In this document: in pieces, positions 8,749-17,839 of the stretch
Layout of the letters: each line of letters starts with the position of its first letter
How positions within the stretch are numbered: position 1 is the stretch's first letter
Source of the DNA: Thermoplasmata archaeon
Lineage (GTDB): Archaea; Thermoplasmatota; E2; DHVEG-1
Direction: 5' to 3'
NCBI GenBank assembly: GCA_020054495.1
Contig: JAHWGK010000015.1
Coordinates: forward strand, 1 to 54,224
Length of the DNA: 54,224 nucleotides
Notes under the pieces: model-generated
The model's input: the letters and a program-made list of their open reading frames with translations, nothing else
Told to the model about the DNA's origin: nothing
The model's database searches: none
Made by a program: the position numbers and the translations under genes

Positions 8749-11298
8749 TTATTGTAGTCCCAGTCGCAGTATTAGTCGTTGTAGTATTGGGAACAAATTT
8801 GGATGATTTGTTAGGAGGTTTAGGAATGGTGTGTTGATTATTCTGTTTTTGTTTTTTGATATAGTAATAGTTAGAGGATCAGACCAATCAGTGCCATAAT
8901 CATCCTCATCCTTAGCCCTTACTCTAACAAGATAGGTATCTTTTTCATACCAAAAATGACTTGCTTCAGCAGTTTCACCTGAATTATATGGTCCAATCCA
9001 ATCGCTAGTTGTATCGTCACCCCAATCCCATAAATAATAAACTTTATCATTAGTAATATCAGTTGTTTTAGTTGTAAAAGAATAAGTTTCTCCAGGTTCA
9101 CCTATTAATGGACCATCAGGTTTATCTGGGATTTCTGGAGATTTAAAAATCATTGTAGGTTCAATTTCACGATCAACATTTCCATCGCCATCATCATCCA
9201 TATAAATCATTAGATCAACGTTTTCACCATCAATATTTATTTTTCCTATAGAATCGGCTGTAACTATATTATTTTTATATTTTGCATCAACAGAGGTTCC
9301 ATTTGAATTAAGAATTTTAATTGAAAAATTGAAATATCCATCTGCTTGGCTAATTATTTGATAAGAATAACTTTTATCATCAGGAACATTTGATATCTTT
9401 TCAATTGTATGATTCCACATGAAATACCCATTATCATAATTATGTTCCTCAGCATATTCTGGAATCGGTATTATATTCTGCGTTGTATTTTCAATCTCCA
9501 TATCTACCCCTCCAGTCTCATTCAAACCAACATGATTACCATGCTCATCGTATAAATGAAGAGAAATAAAAGAACCAGATAGGCGCCCTGTTACCTCAGG
9601 TATTATAAATGAATCTGAATTTCCTTTTTTAGCAAAAGGAGGCACATTACCAGCAGAATAAACTTCGAGTTGCCCATTTGATGGATTTTGATATATTATC
9701 CTAAACATACCAGTTTCGGATATCGTTGAATAAATTGTCTCGGTTGTATCCGCAGGAGGAAAATAACCGCCATCCCAAGGCTGTTTATAATTGCGAACGC
9801 CATATGGATCCTTATCATCATTATCTCTATAATAGGCTTTTTCATAATGTGTATGTCCACTTAAGACAAGATCAACATCATGGATATCACAAATATTCAT
9901 AAATGTTGTTCTACCCGTAGCTATACATCCGATATCCCAACATTTATCTTCACAACTAAAAAATGGAAATCCTGTATGACAGAAACCATTATTTATTACA
10001 GGATTATGCATCATAATTACTTTATAAGTAGTAGGTTTTATATTATCATTTAACCAATTTAGATCATTACCATAAATACTATATCCCCGTGGTGGTTCAT
10101 AACAATTATCAGTCCAAACATGACAATCTGTATCAAGAAGGATAAGATTTAAATCATATTCAGGAAAAACAATGGATTTTGGACAGTACATATCGGGAAA
10201 ATGATAATTATAATTATTTAATCCCTCACATGACCAAGGATTAAGCTGCCTAAATTTATAATTATCGTGATTACCTGGAACACAATAATATACAGGAGTA
10301 TTTAACCCTTCTAAATCCTGTTTCAATACATTATAATTGTTACTTTCTTCTTCATAAAGAAGTAAAAATAGAAGGGTTGAGGCGAGTGACCAACCATTTC
10401 CATATTCAAGTAAATCTCCAGTTATTAGGACGAAAGCAGGTTCATATCCCATTAAATCAATTTTTTGATTAATCCAGGATATTTTATTTTTAACTCTGTT
10501 TCGATTACCATTCGCTCCATAATGAAGATCTGAAATGTGAATGAAATAAAAAGGATCTTGAGGTTCTTGATTCATACCATATGTTTCAAAAACACAATCT
10601 TGGTATGTTTGTCTTTCCCATGTTGGGCTATTAAATTTTACCCATAAATGTCCTCTTTCATATGGAGTATTATCTCCAGCGTTCAAATCATAATGAAATC
10701 CATTAGGCTGAACCTCACCACATTCACATCTTACTATAATATAATATGTTTTATAAACCTCTACAGATAAATCAGGAATATCAAATTCTACCCAATCTAA
10801 GTTTGGATATTCATTAAATGCAGTATGATCTTTTGATATGCTTACTAAGTCATTTCCATCTAGATGACTTCGAATTGATAATATTAGTGGACATCTATCA
10901 GATGTTATTGAATGTCTCATTATATAAAGTCTTATTCGAGTTATTGTGTTAAAAGACGGTTTAAATGATTGAGCACAAAAACTTAATTTATTTTGATTGG
11001 TATAAAAAATATTATATGATGAAAAACCTGTTTGATGATTATATTGGTCTAGTTGATCTTCAAGCTCATTTGTCTTTTCGTCAATTAATTTTTTATAATC
11101 GCTATTTCCAATATCTATTTTATTCCCTTTAATATTTTTACATAAAGAATCTTTATTGTTTATAACAAAATTATTATTTTCAAAATTTTTTAATGATTCA
11201 TAATTCCCACTTATACTTGGTACAACACTCGCTCCAACAAACAACATTATTATTCCTATTACCAGTCCTTTCCTAAAAACAAAACTATTTTTTATCAT
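8749..11298 (-). CDS. Exported calcineurin-like metallophosphoesterase with PKD domain and sorting-like tail
   Basis: 849 aa from the ATG at 11298, which follows GGGAGGTAGGAAAAAG; the open frame runs 23 codons further, without a good ribosome site. Signal peptide to about 30; QSFKP-type domain at about 80-242 (CAQSFKPSFN to FETYG). The phosphoesterase domain has all two-metal motifs: Asp257-x-His259 (HISDLHYG), Asp295 (TGDLL), Asn343-His344 (PGNHDN), His431 (MMHNP) and His482/His484 (SGHTHYE). After a beta-rich linker come a PKD domain (WDWGDD) and the tail FLNLLTNHPNLFPILQRL plus ILRLGLQ. Secreted phosphomonoesterase, phosphodiesterase or nucleotidase are all possible; the substrate cannot be told. 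Confidence 0.9.
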   Translation of the reverse strand: MIKNSFVFRKGLVIGIIMLFVGASVVPSISGNYESLKNFENNNFVINNKDSLCKNIKGNKIDIGNSDYKKLIDEKTNELEDQLDQYNHQTGFSSYNIFYTNQNKLSFCAQSFKPSFNTITRIRLYIMRHSITSDRCPLILSIRSHLDGNDLVSISKDHTAFNEYPNLDWVEFDIPDLSVEVYKTYYIIVRCECGEVQPNGFHYDLNAGDNTPYERGHLWVKFNSPTWERQTYQDCVFETYGMNQEPQDPFYFIHISDLHYGANGNRNRVKNKISWINQKIDLMGYEPAFVLITGDLLEYGNGWSLASTLLFLLLYEEESNNYNVLKQDLEGLNTPVYYCVPGNHDNYKFRQLNPWSCEGLNNYNYHFPDMYCPKSIVFPEYDLNLILLDTDCHVWTDNCYEPPRGYSIYGNDLNWLNDNIKPTTYKVIMMHNPVINNGFCHTGFPFFSCEDKCWDIGCIATGRTTFMNICDIHDVDLVLSGHTHYEKAYYRDNDDKDPYGVRNYKQPWDGGYFPPADTTETIYSTISETGMFRIIYQNPSNGQLEVYSAGNVPPFAKKGNSDSFIIPEVTGRLSGSFISLHLYDEHGNHVGLNETGGVDMEIENTTQNIIPIPEYAEEHNYDNGYFMWNHTIEKISNVPDDKSYSYQIISQADGYFNFSIKILNSNGTSVDAKYKNNIVTADSIGKINIDGENVDLMIYMDDDGDGNVDREIEPTMIFKSPEIPDKPDGPLIGEPGETYSFTTKTTDITNDKVYYLWDWGDDTTSDWIGPYNSGETAEASHFWYEKDTYLVRVRAKDEDDYGTDWSDPLTITISKNKNRIINTPFLNLLTNHPNLFPILQRLILRLGLQ

Positions 11299-11374
11299 CT
11301 TTTTCCTACCTCCCACTAAATTATAAAGCTGTAATATAATATTATTTTTTAAAAGTATCCATAACAATTGTTAA
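11298..11374 (-). promoter_or_regulatory. Promoter of the metallophosphoesterase gene with TTAAC palindrome
   Basis: The palindrome TTAACAATTGTTAT (11361-11374, minus strand) lies 7 bases upstream of CTTTTAAAAAATAAT. Nearly the same sequence as 2866-2920. A U-rich stretch (CTCTCTTCTTTT) abuts it upstream, probably the end signal of no more than the shared cassette. Confidence 0.55.
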
Positions 11375-11410
11375 CTAGAATAAAAGAAGAGAGAGGATTA
11401 TGTTTGTTTT

Positions 11411-12946
11411 TTATTTTTGTAGTCCCAGTCGCAAAAATAGTCGTTGAAGTAATGGGAACAAAGTTGGATGATTTGATAAAAAGGAAAGGAATGGTGAAGC
11501 TCGCATTGCTTTGTTTCGTGGCATGGTAACCGTTAGAGATCCCTCTGGTCCGATTAAACCATTGGCATCCTCAGCAGTAACCCTGATAATATATGTATCT
11601 TGATTAGTCCAAGTATGTTTAACTTTTACATCCGCACCAGATGAAAAGAAATCTGTCGTTTCAGAATTGCTATCATCCCAGTCTATGTGGTATTTAACAT
11701 CATCTCCATTGGGGTCTACTGCATTAAATGTATATTCACATTCTGCTCCTGCTGGTGCAGTTGTTGGACCTGATATGGTGGGTTTATTCGGTGGATTATT
11801 TATTTCTGATTCTGTGGTAAATGTATAGGTTTCTTCAGTTGTTTCTCCACTTCCACTAGTGTCTGTTGCACTAACAGTCCAATTGTATGTTGTACTGTAT
11901 TCTAAGCCAGATATGCTGCATGTTTTTGTTCCGTCATATTCTCCCGTACTACTACTGCTCCCTATATCAGGATTAGTTGTAATGCTCCAATCATAGCTAT
12001 CGCCCTCTGGATCAGATATATAAACTGACAACGAAGAAGTCGATACTGGTACATTGGGTTGTCCATTTAGTGGGTTCTCATTTGAAAATACAGGTGGGAG
12101 ATTCGGATCTTCTGTTGTAAAATCCCACACAGGTCCAGTGGTACTTGCACCATATTGGTCCCAGGCAATAATCTTCCAATAATATGTCTCCCCTGGGTCT
12201 AAAGCTCCTGGATCATATATTGTAGCACTTTGATTAGATGATACTTTTTCAGCAGGTGGATCAACTGTATCAAAGTAGACATCATACGTCACCGTATCAC
12301 AAATATCAGGGTCTCCACCAGTCCAATAAAGGTCATGATCAACATCTACATTGATCTCACCATCATATGGATCAGGAGTACTTGGATTATTCGGAGGATT
12401 ATTTATTCCAGTGACTGGAACAGTATCATCATCTGGCTCTTGTCCTGGAAGAAGAGGAACAACATGAACATAATTTTCACCATATCCTGGTGATACTAGC
12501 TCAGCATGATAAGTTATTGTTTTAGTTGTCCAAGCAGGAAGATTCATGATCCATACTATTACCTCTTCGGTATCATTATAGTATGAATCAGGTTCGGGAT
12601 TAGCTGAACCATGGACGTAGTTTAATATTGAAGGGAGATAATCAGTCACGACGACATTTTTTGGGGTAATTTTGGTATTATGCACCCATATTTTAAATTC
12701 GAGATCAGTACATATAGGCGTAGTTATGCTATCCTGCCAGGGATCATCAGGGTTTATCCGAACCTTTTTATCAATCGTGACCGGTGGACTAAGTAATGGC
12801 AAAGGACAACCTGTCTTCACTACCTCTTCATACGCTGAAGAATTCTCTTCTAAGAAATAGCTACCATAAAAAGCGGGTGTCGTTGATGTTACTAATAATA
12901 TCACTAGAAAAATAATCAGACTTATTCTTACTGAATTATATTTCAT
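11411..12946 (-). CDS. Exported DUF11/Fn3/PKD surface protein with sorting-like tail
   Basis: 511 aa from the ATG at 12946, which has AAGGTGTGAGA upstream; a GTG nine bases earlier overlaps that ribosome site and is less likely. A signal segment (about 8-30) is followed by a DUF11-like domain (about 55-160; WVHNTKITPKNVVVTDYLP), common in surface layers. Then come two Fn3-like domains (about 180-280, YYWKIIAWDQYGAS; about 283-385) and a PKD domain (WDDSNSE). The tail is PFLSFLSNHPTLFPLLQRLF plus LRLGLQK. No enzyme motif; most likely structural or adhesive. Its signal peptide and ribosome site differ from those of the gene group at 2.8-11.3 kb. Confidence 0.85.
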   Translation of the reverse strand: MKYNSVRISLIIFLVILLVTSTTPAFYGSYFLEENSSAYEEVVKTGCPLPLLSPPVTIDKKVRINPDDPWQDSITTPICTDLEFKIWVHNTKITPKNVVVTDYLPSILNYVHGSANPEPDSYYNDTEEVIVWIMNLPAWTTKTITYHAELVSPGYGENYVHVVPLLPGQEPDDDTVPVTGINNPPNNPSTPDPYDGEINVDVDHDLYWTGGDPDICDTVTYDVYFDTVDPPAEKVSSNQSATIYDPGALDPGETYYWKIIAWDQYGASTTGPVWDFTTEDPNLPPVFSNENPLNGQPNVPVSTSSLSVYISDPEGDSYDWSITTNPDIGSSSSTGEYDGTKTCSISGLEYSTTYNWTVSATDTSGSGETTEETYTFTTESEINNPPNKPTISGPTTAPAGAECEYTFNAVDPNGDDVKYHIDWDDSNSETTDFFSSGADVKVKHTWTNQDTYIIRVTAEDANGLIGPEGSLTVTMPRNKAMRASPFLSFLSNHPTLFPLLQRLFLRLGLQK

Positions 12947-13020
12947 ATTTCTCACACCTTTTACATGATTTGAATTTCGTACATTTATCTTATTTTTAAG
13001 ATGAGATTATAATTGAAGAG

Positions 13021-13605
13021 CTATGGAAATGGATTTATTAAGCTAGTAAATGCTCCACCATCTCCTGAAGGCCACACCAATTCATCATGACTTACATGAT
13101 TATCATCTGCATCATAAGCATCTACATACATACTCCAAATTCTCAAACCAGGTAAATCTGTCCACTCATAGCTAAAGCCATCTGATTGATCCGTATCATC
13201 ACCCTCCTCAATTTCACCCCAAAGAAGGCTCACGATTTTGAAATGTACACGTGCAATAGGTCCACTGTAACTTGTATAAATAAACATTACATCGCCAGGT
13301 ATTATTAAGGACAATTTTAACGCTAGAAGAGCATCATTTGGTTCTAAACTCTTCGATTTATAGATATATATATACCCAACCTCTGGATCAGTAATCTCAA
13401 TAGATGCAGGATTTCCTTGGTTATAAGATTCCGTTCCATCCTCATATTCATTGATACCAATTTCATTTACTTGTAAAGATGTAGCATTAACAGCTGGGAA
13501 AACCATTACTCCTACCAATAAAACAATAATGCCACTTATGAAAACAGTCCTTATTTTTTTATCACCTGCCTCAAACCATATTTTTTTATTCATCTTATTT
13601 TTCAT
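13021..13605 (-). CDS. Small exported protein of unknown function
   Basis: 194 aa. One hydrophobic segment at about 20-42 (TVFISGIIVLLVGVMVFPAVNA) preceded by lysines is a signal peptide or anchor. The remaining 150 residues look like a single beta-rich domain (ITDPEVGYIYIYKSKSL, VHFKIVSLLWGE, MYVDAYDADDNHVSHDEL), reminiscent of Ig-like folds, but I recognise no family. The ATG follows AAGGGTGAAAAA. No sorting tail. The gene stands alone between the DUF11 protein and the glycosidase-like gene, both on the same strand. Confidence 0.7.
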   Translation of the reverse strand: MKNKMNKKIWFEAGDKKIRTVFISGIIVLLVGVMVFPAVNATSLQVNEIGINEYEDGTESYNQGNPASIEITDPEVGYIYIYKSKSLEPNDALLALKLSLIIPGDVMFIYTSYSGPIARVHFKIVSLLWGEIEEGDDTDQSDGFSYEWTDLPGLRIWSMYVDAYDADDNHVSHDELVWPSGDGGAFTSLINPFP

Positions 13606-13846
13606 TTTTTCACCCTTTTAACCTTTCATTATATTCATATTTTGGATATTCTCCAAACATTTTCTTTCATTCATTTACCTTCTCTGTTGTCAACAAATTT
13701 TTATAGAGAACGGCACATTTCCAGCTTCAATACCAATATCATTTACATTTTTTCTCTGGATTTCTTATCACCTCCACATTACTACTAGTTTTGAGTTTTA
13801 ACCTTTAATTAATTTCCAGCACAATAATCCTCACGAAAAAAAGAAA

Positions 13847-16366
13847 TTAAATGATTATATCGTTTCCAGCAATATAATCATCAACAAATCGACTATATGA
13901 TAAATCAACAGTTGGATCAATAATCCAAAAAATGTTTACGTTGCAACTTCCTATTGGGAGTTCCACATAATCTTGATCTGAAGAAATAATCATGTCATTG
14001 ATAACAACTGATTTTATATCTGCAAAAAAAGGCATATGTAATATTACAGAATCAGGTGGCTCTCTCCAATTCGGTTCAAATGAAATATTTATACCATTAT
14101 CTGTTGATATAGCACTCAAATTAACCGTTCCGTAATATGTTGGTGCATTTTTTACCACAATTTTATCTCCTGGTTTAACCCAATCAGGTGATATTGCTGA
14201 GAAAAGATGAAGATTATTTTGAGATTCCCTAATCAACATACTCCTAAGCAAATTATTAATACAGGCAGAAAAACGTGCGTTATTTGGAAAATTACACCAA
14301 TAAGGATCAATATTAACAGTTAATTGAACAAGTAAAGAAGCTACCATAGCATAGTCTCGAGTAGATGGAAAAACAGCGCCTTCAAATCCTTCATGACAGG
14401 AGCCAGTATGAAGAAGCATACTATAAAAATCGTTCAGAAAATCTTCTTGTTCACCTCTTCTTAAAGCAGTTAGAGCAATAGTTTCTGTTCGCCAGCCATG
14501 AATAGAAGTACGATGTGTTGCCATACCTTCGTCCATATGATATTTTCTATAATGTTTCAATGTTGTATTCACCAGTGAATCATATGGGTTTAGTAAGTTG
14601 TCACTGTAAGCAAATAGTAGGTTATTCCAGTCTACACCTCCAATTACATCCATTCCCGGTGGGATTACATCATTGTTTCTTGCACTTGCTATTTTAAGTT
14701 GTTTAAAAAAGTGGTTTTGATATGCATCATGAAATTGTTGGAAATCCTCAGTTAGTAATTTATTCCCTGCTGCTTTTGCCACAGCAATCGCACCATCTAA
14801 ACCTATTAACGACCAGAAATTATGACCAGTGTAATGTCCTGCAATATTGGGGCCATCTCTAGTATCAGCATAAGGCATTAAACCAAACCGGTCTTCCATT
14901 ACTTTGTTTTTTATCCATCCAACTGCATTTGTTACATTTGGTAACATTTCAATGGCAAAATTAGTATCATTAGTTATTTTGATATATTCTCCAAAGGCTG
15001 CAAGTGCACATCCAATCTGTTTCCAATAACCAGGATGAGATATTATATTACCATCTTTAAATTGAATACTTGCTGTATAACGTAGAATTTTTTTAGTAAC
15101 ATCATTATAATTGTAAAAACTATACATTTGGCCAGAATAATAACTAAGTGGTGTCGCAAATTCATTATAATGAAGCCTATTGAATACTTGTTGTATTTTA
15201 TCTTCAGGAATTATATTTTGACACATAAAGCTCTGAATGAGATAAGATTTACTAGCGTTAATCACTTTATCTTCTGGTACATTGATAGTTGCTCCTTGTT
15301 CAATTAGTCCATCCCAAAAAACTTGCATTTTTTCAAAATAATCATCATACTGTGCGTTATTCAACATAGTAAGAGTATTGTAATCTGATGTATCCATTGG
15401 ATATTGAGGCATTTTAAATGTGTAATTCTTAATTTCGTTTCCTTCTAATTGTATATTATAAGAAGCTAAACCTACAGACTTTTTAGGATTTATACAAGAA
15501 AAGGTATTTAGATAAGATTTCCTTAGATTTTGTAATTTTTCTGTTGGTGATTTATCGCAAAGATAAATTAAACTATGATTTCTACCTGCAAAATTATTTT
15601 TCATTTCATATTTCCAAGATAATTTAAATGGGTCCAAATTAACCATTTCAAATGGTCTGTGGTCTATCCCACCATATTTGAATCCTAAAGCAAATTTTGT
15701 TTCTTTATTTGTTTGTGTAGGATTGATAACCTGAGCTTTGATGAAATTAATCTGTGGAGAATTATATTCTTCATCTAACCAGTATTGAAATGCTTGAATT
15801 TTTATTATCAAGCCATCCTTTTTAATTTGATAATTAATGCAAGGTAAATATCCCTTGTATAAAGTCCATATTCGTTCATTTATTGGATCAAGATTTTCTC
15901 CAGCGAAAAACTCTAGTTCCGCTGATCCTGTAAAGAGGTGACCTTCAGGGGTTATTATTGTTGCGAAATGTTCATATGGTAGACCTATTTGGTAAACTGG
16001 TTTAGCCCAGTAAGAAAAATATTCACTTTCTGCGTCATTTGGATATGTTACTGTAATTCTTTGAAAAAGTTTACTCTGCCTTCTCCAAGATTTAAAAAAT
16101 ATTCCTAGAAATTGTGTTTTTAAAGTATTATTTAGTTTTATACGTATTTTTTCTTTATTTTCAAACATCTTTTCATAATCAATTACATCATGAATTTTCG
16201 ATAAGTTACTAGGATTGCTCCATTCATCACATAAATAATTCTCATCATCTGTTGAAGTATTAGAAATATTTGTCTTAAAACCAAATGAGGAATTTGTAAA
16301 ATTAGTACCTATAAATAAAATTATTATTACAAAAACCAATCCTTTTTTATATAATTTATCTATCAT
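13847..16366 (-). CDS. Exported six-hairpin (alpha/alpha barrel) glycosidase-like protein
   Basis: 839 aa from the ATG at 16366, which follows GGTGGTAAAA; an upstream in-frame ATG at 16384 lacks a ribosome site. Signal peptide at about 5-30. The N-terminal part (to about 360) is beta-rich. The middle (about 370-690) is helical with repeated aromatic motifs such as NEFATPLSYYSGQMYSFYNY, HPGYWKQIGCALAAFGEY and GHYTGHNFWSLIGLDGAIAVA, as in (alpha/alpha)6 glycoside hydrolases of the GH15/GH65/rhamnosidase type. A small beta domain closes the protein. The fold call comes from pattern recognition only; I cannot assign the GH family or the catalytic acid. Probably secreted polysaccharide or glycan breakdown. 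Confidence 0.65.
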   Translation of the reverse strand: MIDKLYKKGLVFVIIILFIGTNFTNSSFGFKTNISNTSTDDENYLCDEWSNPSNLSKIHDVIDYEKMFENKEKIRIKLNNTLKTQFLGIFFKSWRRQSKLFQRITVTYPNDAESEYFSYWAKPVYQIGLPYEHFATIITPEGHLFTGSAELEFFAGENLDPINERIWTLYKGYLPCINYQIKKDGLIIKIQAFQYWLDEEYNSPQINFIKAQVINPTQTNKETKFALGFKYGGIDHRPFEMVNLDPFKLSWKYEMKNNFAGRNHSLIYLCDKSPTEKLQNLRKSYLNTFSCINPKKSVGLASYNIQLEGNEIKNYTFKMPQYPMDTSDYNTLTMLNNAQYDDYFEKMQVFWDGLIEQGATINVPEDKVINASKSYLIQSFMCQNIIPEDKIQQVFNRLHYNEFATPLSYYSGQMYSFYNYNDVTKKILRYTASIQFKDGNIISHPGYWKQIGCALAAFGEYIKITNDTNFAIEMLPNVTNAVGWIKNKVMEDRFGLMPYADTRDGPNIAGHYTGHNFWSLIGLDGAIAVAKAAGNKLLTEDFQQFHDAYQNHFFKQLKIASARNNDVIPPGMDVIGGVDWNNLLFAYSDNLLNPYDSLVNTTLKHYRKYHMDEGMATHRTSIHGWRTETIALTALRRGEQEDFLNDFYSMLLHTGSCHEGFEGAVFPSTRDYAMVASLLVQLTVNIDPYWCNFPNNARFSACINNLLRSMLIRESQNNLHLFSAISPDWVKPGDKIVVKNAPTYYGTVNLSAISTDNGINISFEPNWREPPDSVILHMPFFADIKSVVINDMIISSDQDYVELPIGSCNVNIFWIIDPTVDLSYSRFVDDYIAGNDIII

Positions 16367-16489
16367 TTTTACCACCATTTTCATTTAACTTATTGATGGT
16401 CGGTCACGATATTTAAGCATTCCAGCACATTAATCCTCATGAAAGAAAAATCATTGAAATAAAAAACTTAAAACAGATTATTTTAAAGA

Positions 16490-17191
16490 TTAAGCACAAA
16501 ATGGAATAGGAAAAAAATCAGAAAAACGATTGATAATATTATTTATCGCAAATGTTAAACCACGATTACGACTTCTCATATAAAGATTGATACATTCATT
16601 TGATAATTCATTTTGATATTTTATAAAAAATGACCATATCATTTCTTCATCTTTAAGTTTATATTTTATCTCTTTTCCTATTTTTACCTTCTCGATTAAA
16701 TCTAAATGATATAACTTTTTCAAATGAAAATCAATCGTTGTTCTATGTTTCTTCAGCAGTACAAGATGAGTACGTTTTCCCGTCCAATATTTAGTTAATT
16801 CAACCAGTTCTTTTTTTGAATATGTTTTCGTATGGAATTCAGGTTTTAATATTGCCTTTTTATGAGTATCATCATCTTTGAAAATATAACCAGGGCCTGG
16901 GGTAAGTAATAATAATATAATTCTGAATGGAACGTCTTGTCTTAGAAGATTAATTATTTCTTTATCATTTTTACCAACTTTTTGTGTGGCATAATATCTA
17001 GTATATTTTAGATCATCTTTTATGATTATTAATTCTTGTTTTTTAAGTATGTATAGATGATGTCTTAAACCTCCAAAAGAAATATTTATTCTTCTCGAGA
17101 GTTCCCTTAAATGTAGACCAGGATTTTCTAGAATATAATTATATATTTCTCTTCTTTTTTCAAGTTTTAATAAATTTTTTTTTGATATCAT
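16490..17191 (-). CDS. Double winged-helix transcriptional regulator
   Basis: 233 aa from the ATG at 17191, which follows GAGGAAAT; an upstream TTG would overlap that site. The N-terminal winged helix spans about 5-70 (RREIYNYILENPGLHLREL, then ISFGGLRHHLYILKKQELI), an ArsR/MarR-like fold typical of archaeal regulators. A second helix-turn-helix-like segment lies at about 120-190 (KKELVELTKYWTGKRTHLVL, TIDFHLKKLYHLDLIEKVK). There are no membrane segments. It is divergent from the zinc-ribbon operon at 17370, and the space between holds a 14-bp-stem hairpin and a copy of the TTAACGATTGTTAA palindrome. Control of that palindrome by this protein is a plausible but untested inference. Confidence 0.85.
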   Translation of the reverse strand: MISKKNLLKLEKRREIYNYILENPGLHLRELSRRINISFGGLRHHLYILKKQELIIIKDDLKYTRYYATQKVGKNDKEIINLLRQDVPFRIILLLLTPGPGYIFKDDDTHKKAILKPEFHTKTYSKKELVELTKYWTGKRTHLVLLKKHRTTIDFHLKKLYHLDLIEKVKIGKEIKYKLKDEEMIWSFFIKYQNELSNECINLYMRSRNRGLTFAINNIINRFSDFFPIPFCA

Positions 17192-17251
17192 ATTTCCTCG
17201 TTGCAATATTATTATGTAATCAATATTAGATAATCCTTGTGTAATAATGAT

Positions 17252-17282
17252 AATGAAATAGGGGTAAAACCCCTATTTCATT
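17252..17282. promoter_or_regulatory. Perfect 13-14 bp hairpin in a divergent promoter region
   Basis: AATGAAATAGGGG (17252-17264) pairs exactly with CCCCTATTTCATT (17270-17282). It lies between the winged-helix gene and the operon at 17370, four bases upstream of the TTAAC palindrome. There is no T-run, so it is not an obvious terminator; it could be an operator or an attenuating structure in the leader of the regulator gene. Confidence 0.5.
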
Positions 17283-17286
17283 CTAG

Positions 17287-17316
17287 TTAACGATTGTTAA
17301 GGAGAATTATATAAAG
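17287..17316 (+). promoter_or_regulatory. TTAAC palindrome plus TATA box
   Basis: TTAACGATTGTTAA (17287-17300) is followed 7 bases later by TTATATAAA (17308-17316). This is the cleanest example of the palindrome-TATA arrangement shared by five promoters in the window. Confidence 0.6.
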
Positions 17317-17369
17317 GTTTAGTTGATTGAAATCAATATAGAATATGGACATTTAAGGGAGGAAAAAAT

Positions 17370-17834
17370 ATGAAAAAACATTTAATATTAACATTAATAG
17401 GTCTCATATTTTTAGTATTATTATTTTCAGGGTGTACTAGTAGTGTTGAATCAGCGGTATCTGGTGGTGTTACATGTATTATATTAGTAATTATTGGGAT
17501 TATTGTTTTTATTTTGATTGTTGCATATCTTCTTGGAGGTAAGAGGACTGTAGTACAGACACAGCAATCTGCAACGCCATCACAGCCAATTATAATACGG
17601 GATGAACCTAAAAAAGAAACGAAACAAGAGCGTAGATGCCCAAGTTGCGGGCGTGTAATCCCTGAAGATGCAAAGATATGCCCTTACTGTGGAAAAAAAT
17701 TTAAGACACATTTCAAAGAAGAACAAGAGGATATAAAAGAAGATGACCCAGCAGAATTTTGTTCAAAATGCGGTGCAAAATTTGAGGAAGAAGAATTAGA
17801 ATTTTGCCCCAATTGTGGAAAAAAACTGAAGTGA
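17370..17834 (+). CDS. Membrane protein with lipobox and two zinc ribbons
   Basis: 154 aa. The N-terminus has a lipoprotein-type signal (LLFSGC, Cys22). A second membrane segment lies at about 32-55 (CIILVIIGIIVFILIVAYLL). After a polar linker come two four-cysteine zinc ribbons (CPSCG...CPYCG at about 90-110, CSKCG...CPNCG at about 131-150). If the first segment is cleaved and lipidated, the second would place the zinc ribbons back inside the cell. ATG follows GGGAGGAAAAAAT. The next gene starts 5 bases after the stop and also has a zinc ribbon next to a membrane span, so the two are probably one transcript and may work as a pair. Confidence 0.8.
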   Translation: MKKHLILTLIGLIFLVLLFSGCTSSVESAVSGGVTCIILVIIGIIVFILIVAYLLGGKRTVVQTQQSATPSQPIIIRDEPKKETKQERRCPSCGRVIPEDAKICPYCGKKFKTHFKEEQEDIKEDDPAEFCSKCGAKFEEEELEFCPNCGKKLK

Positions 17835-17839
17835 TTGTT

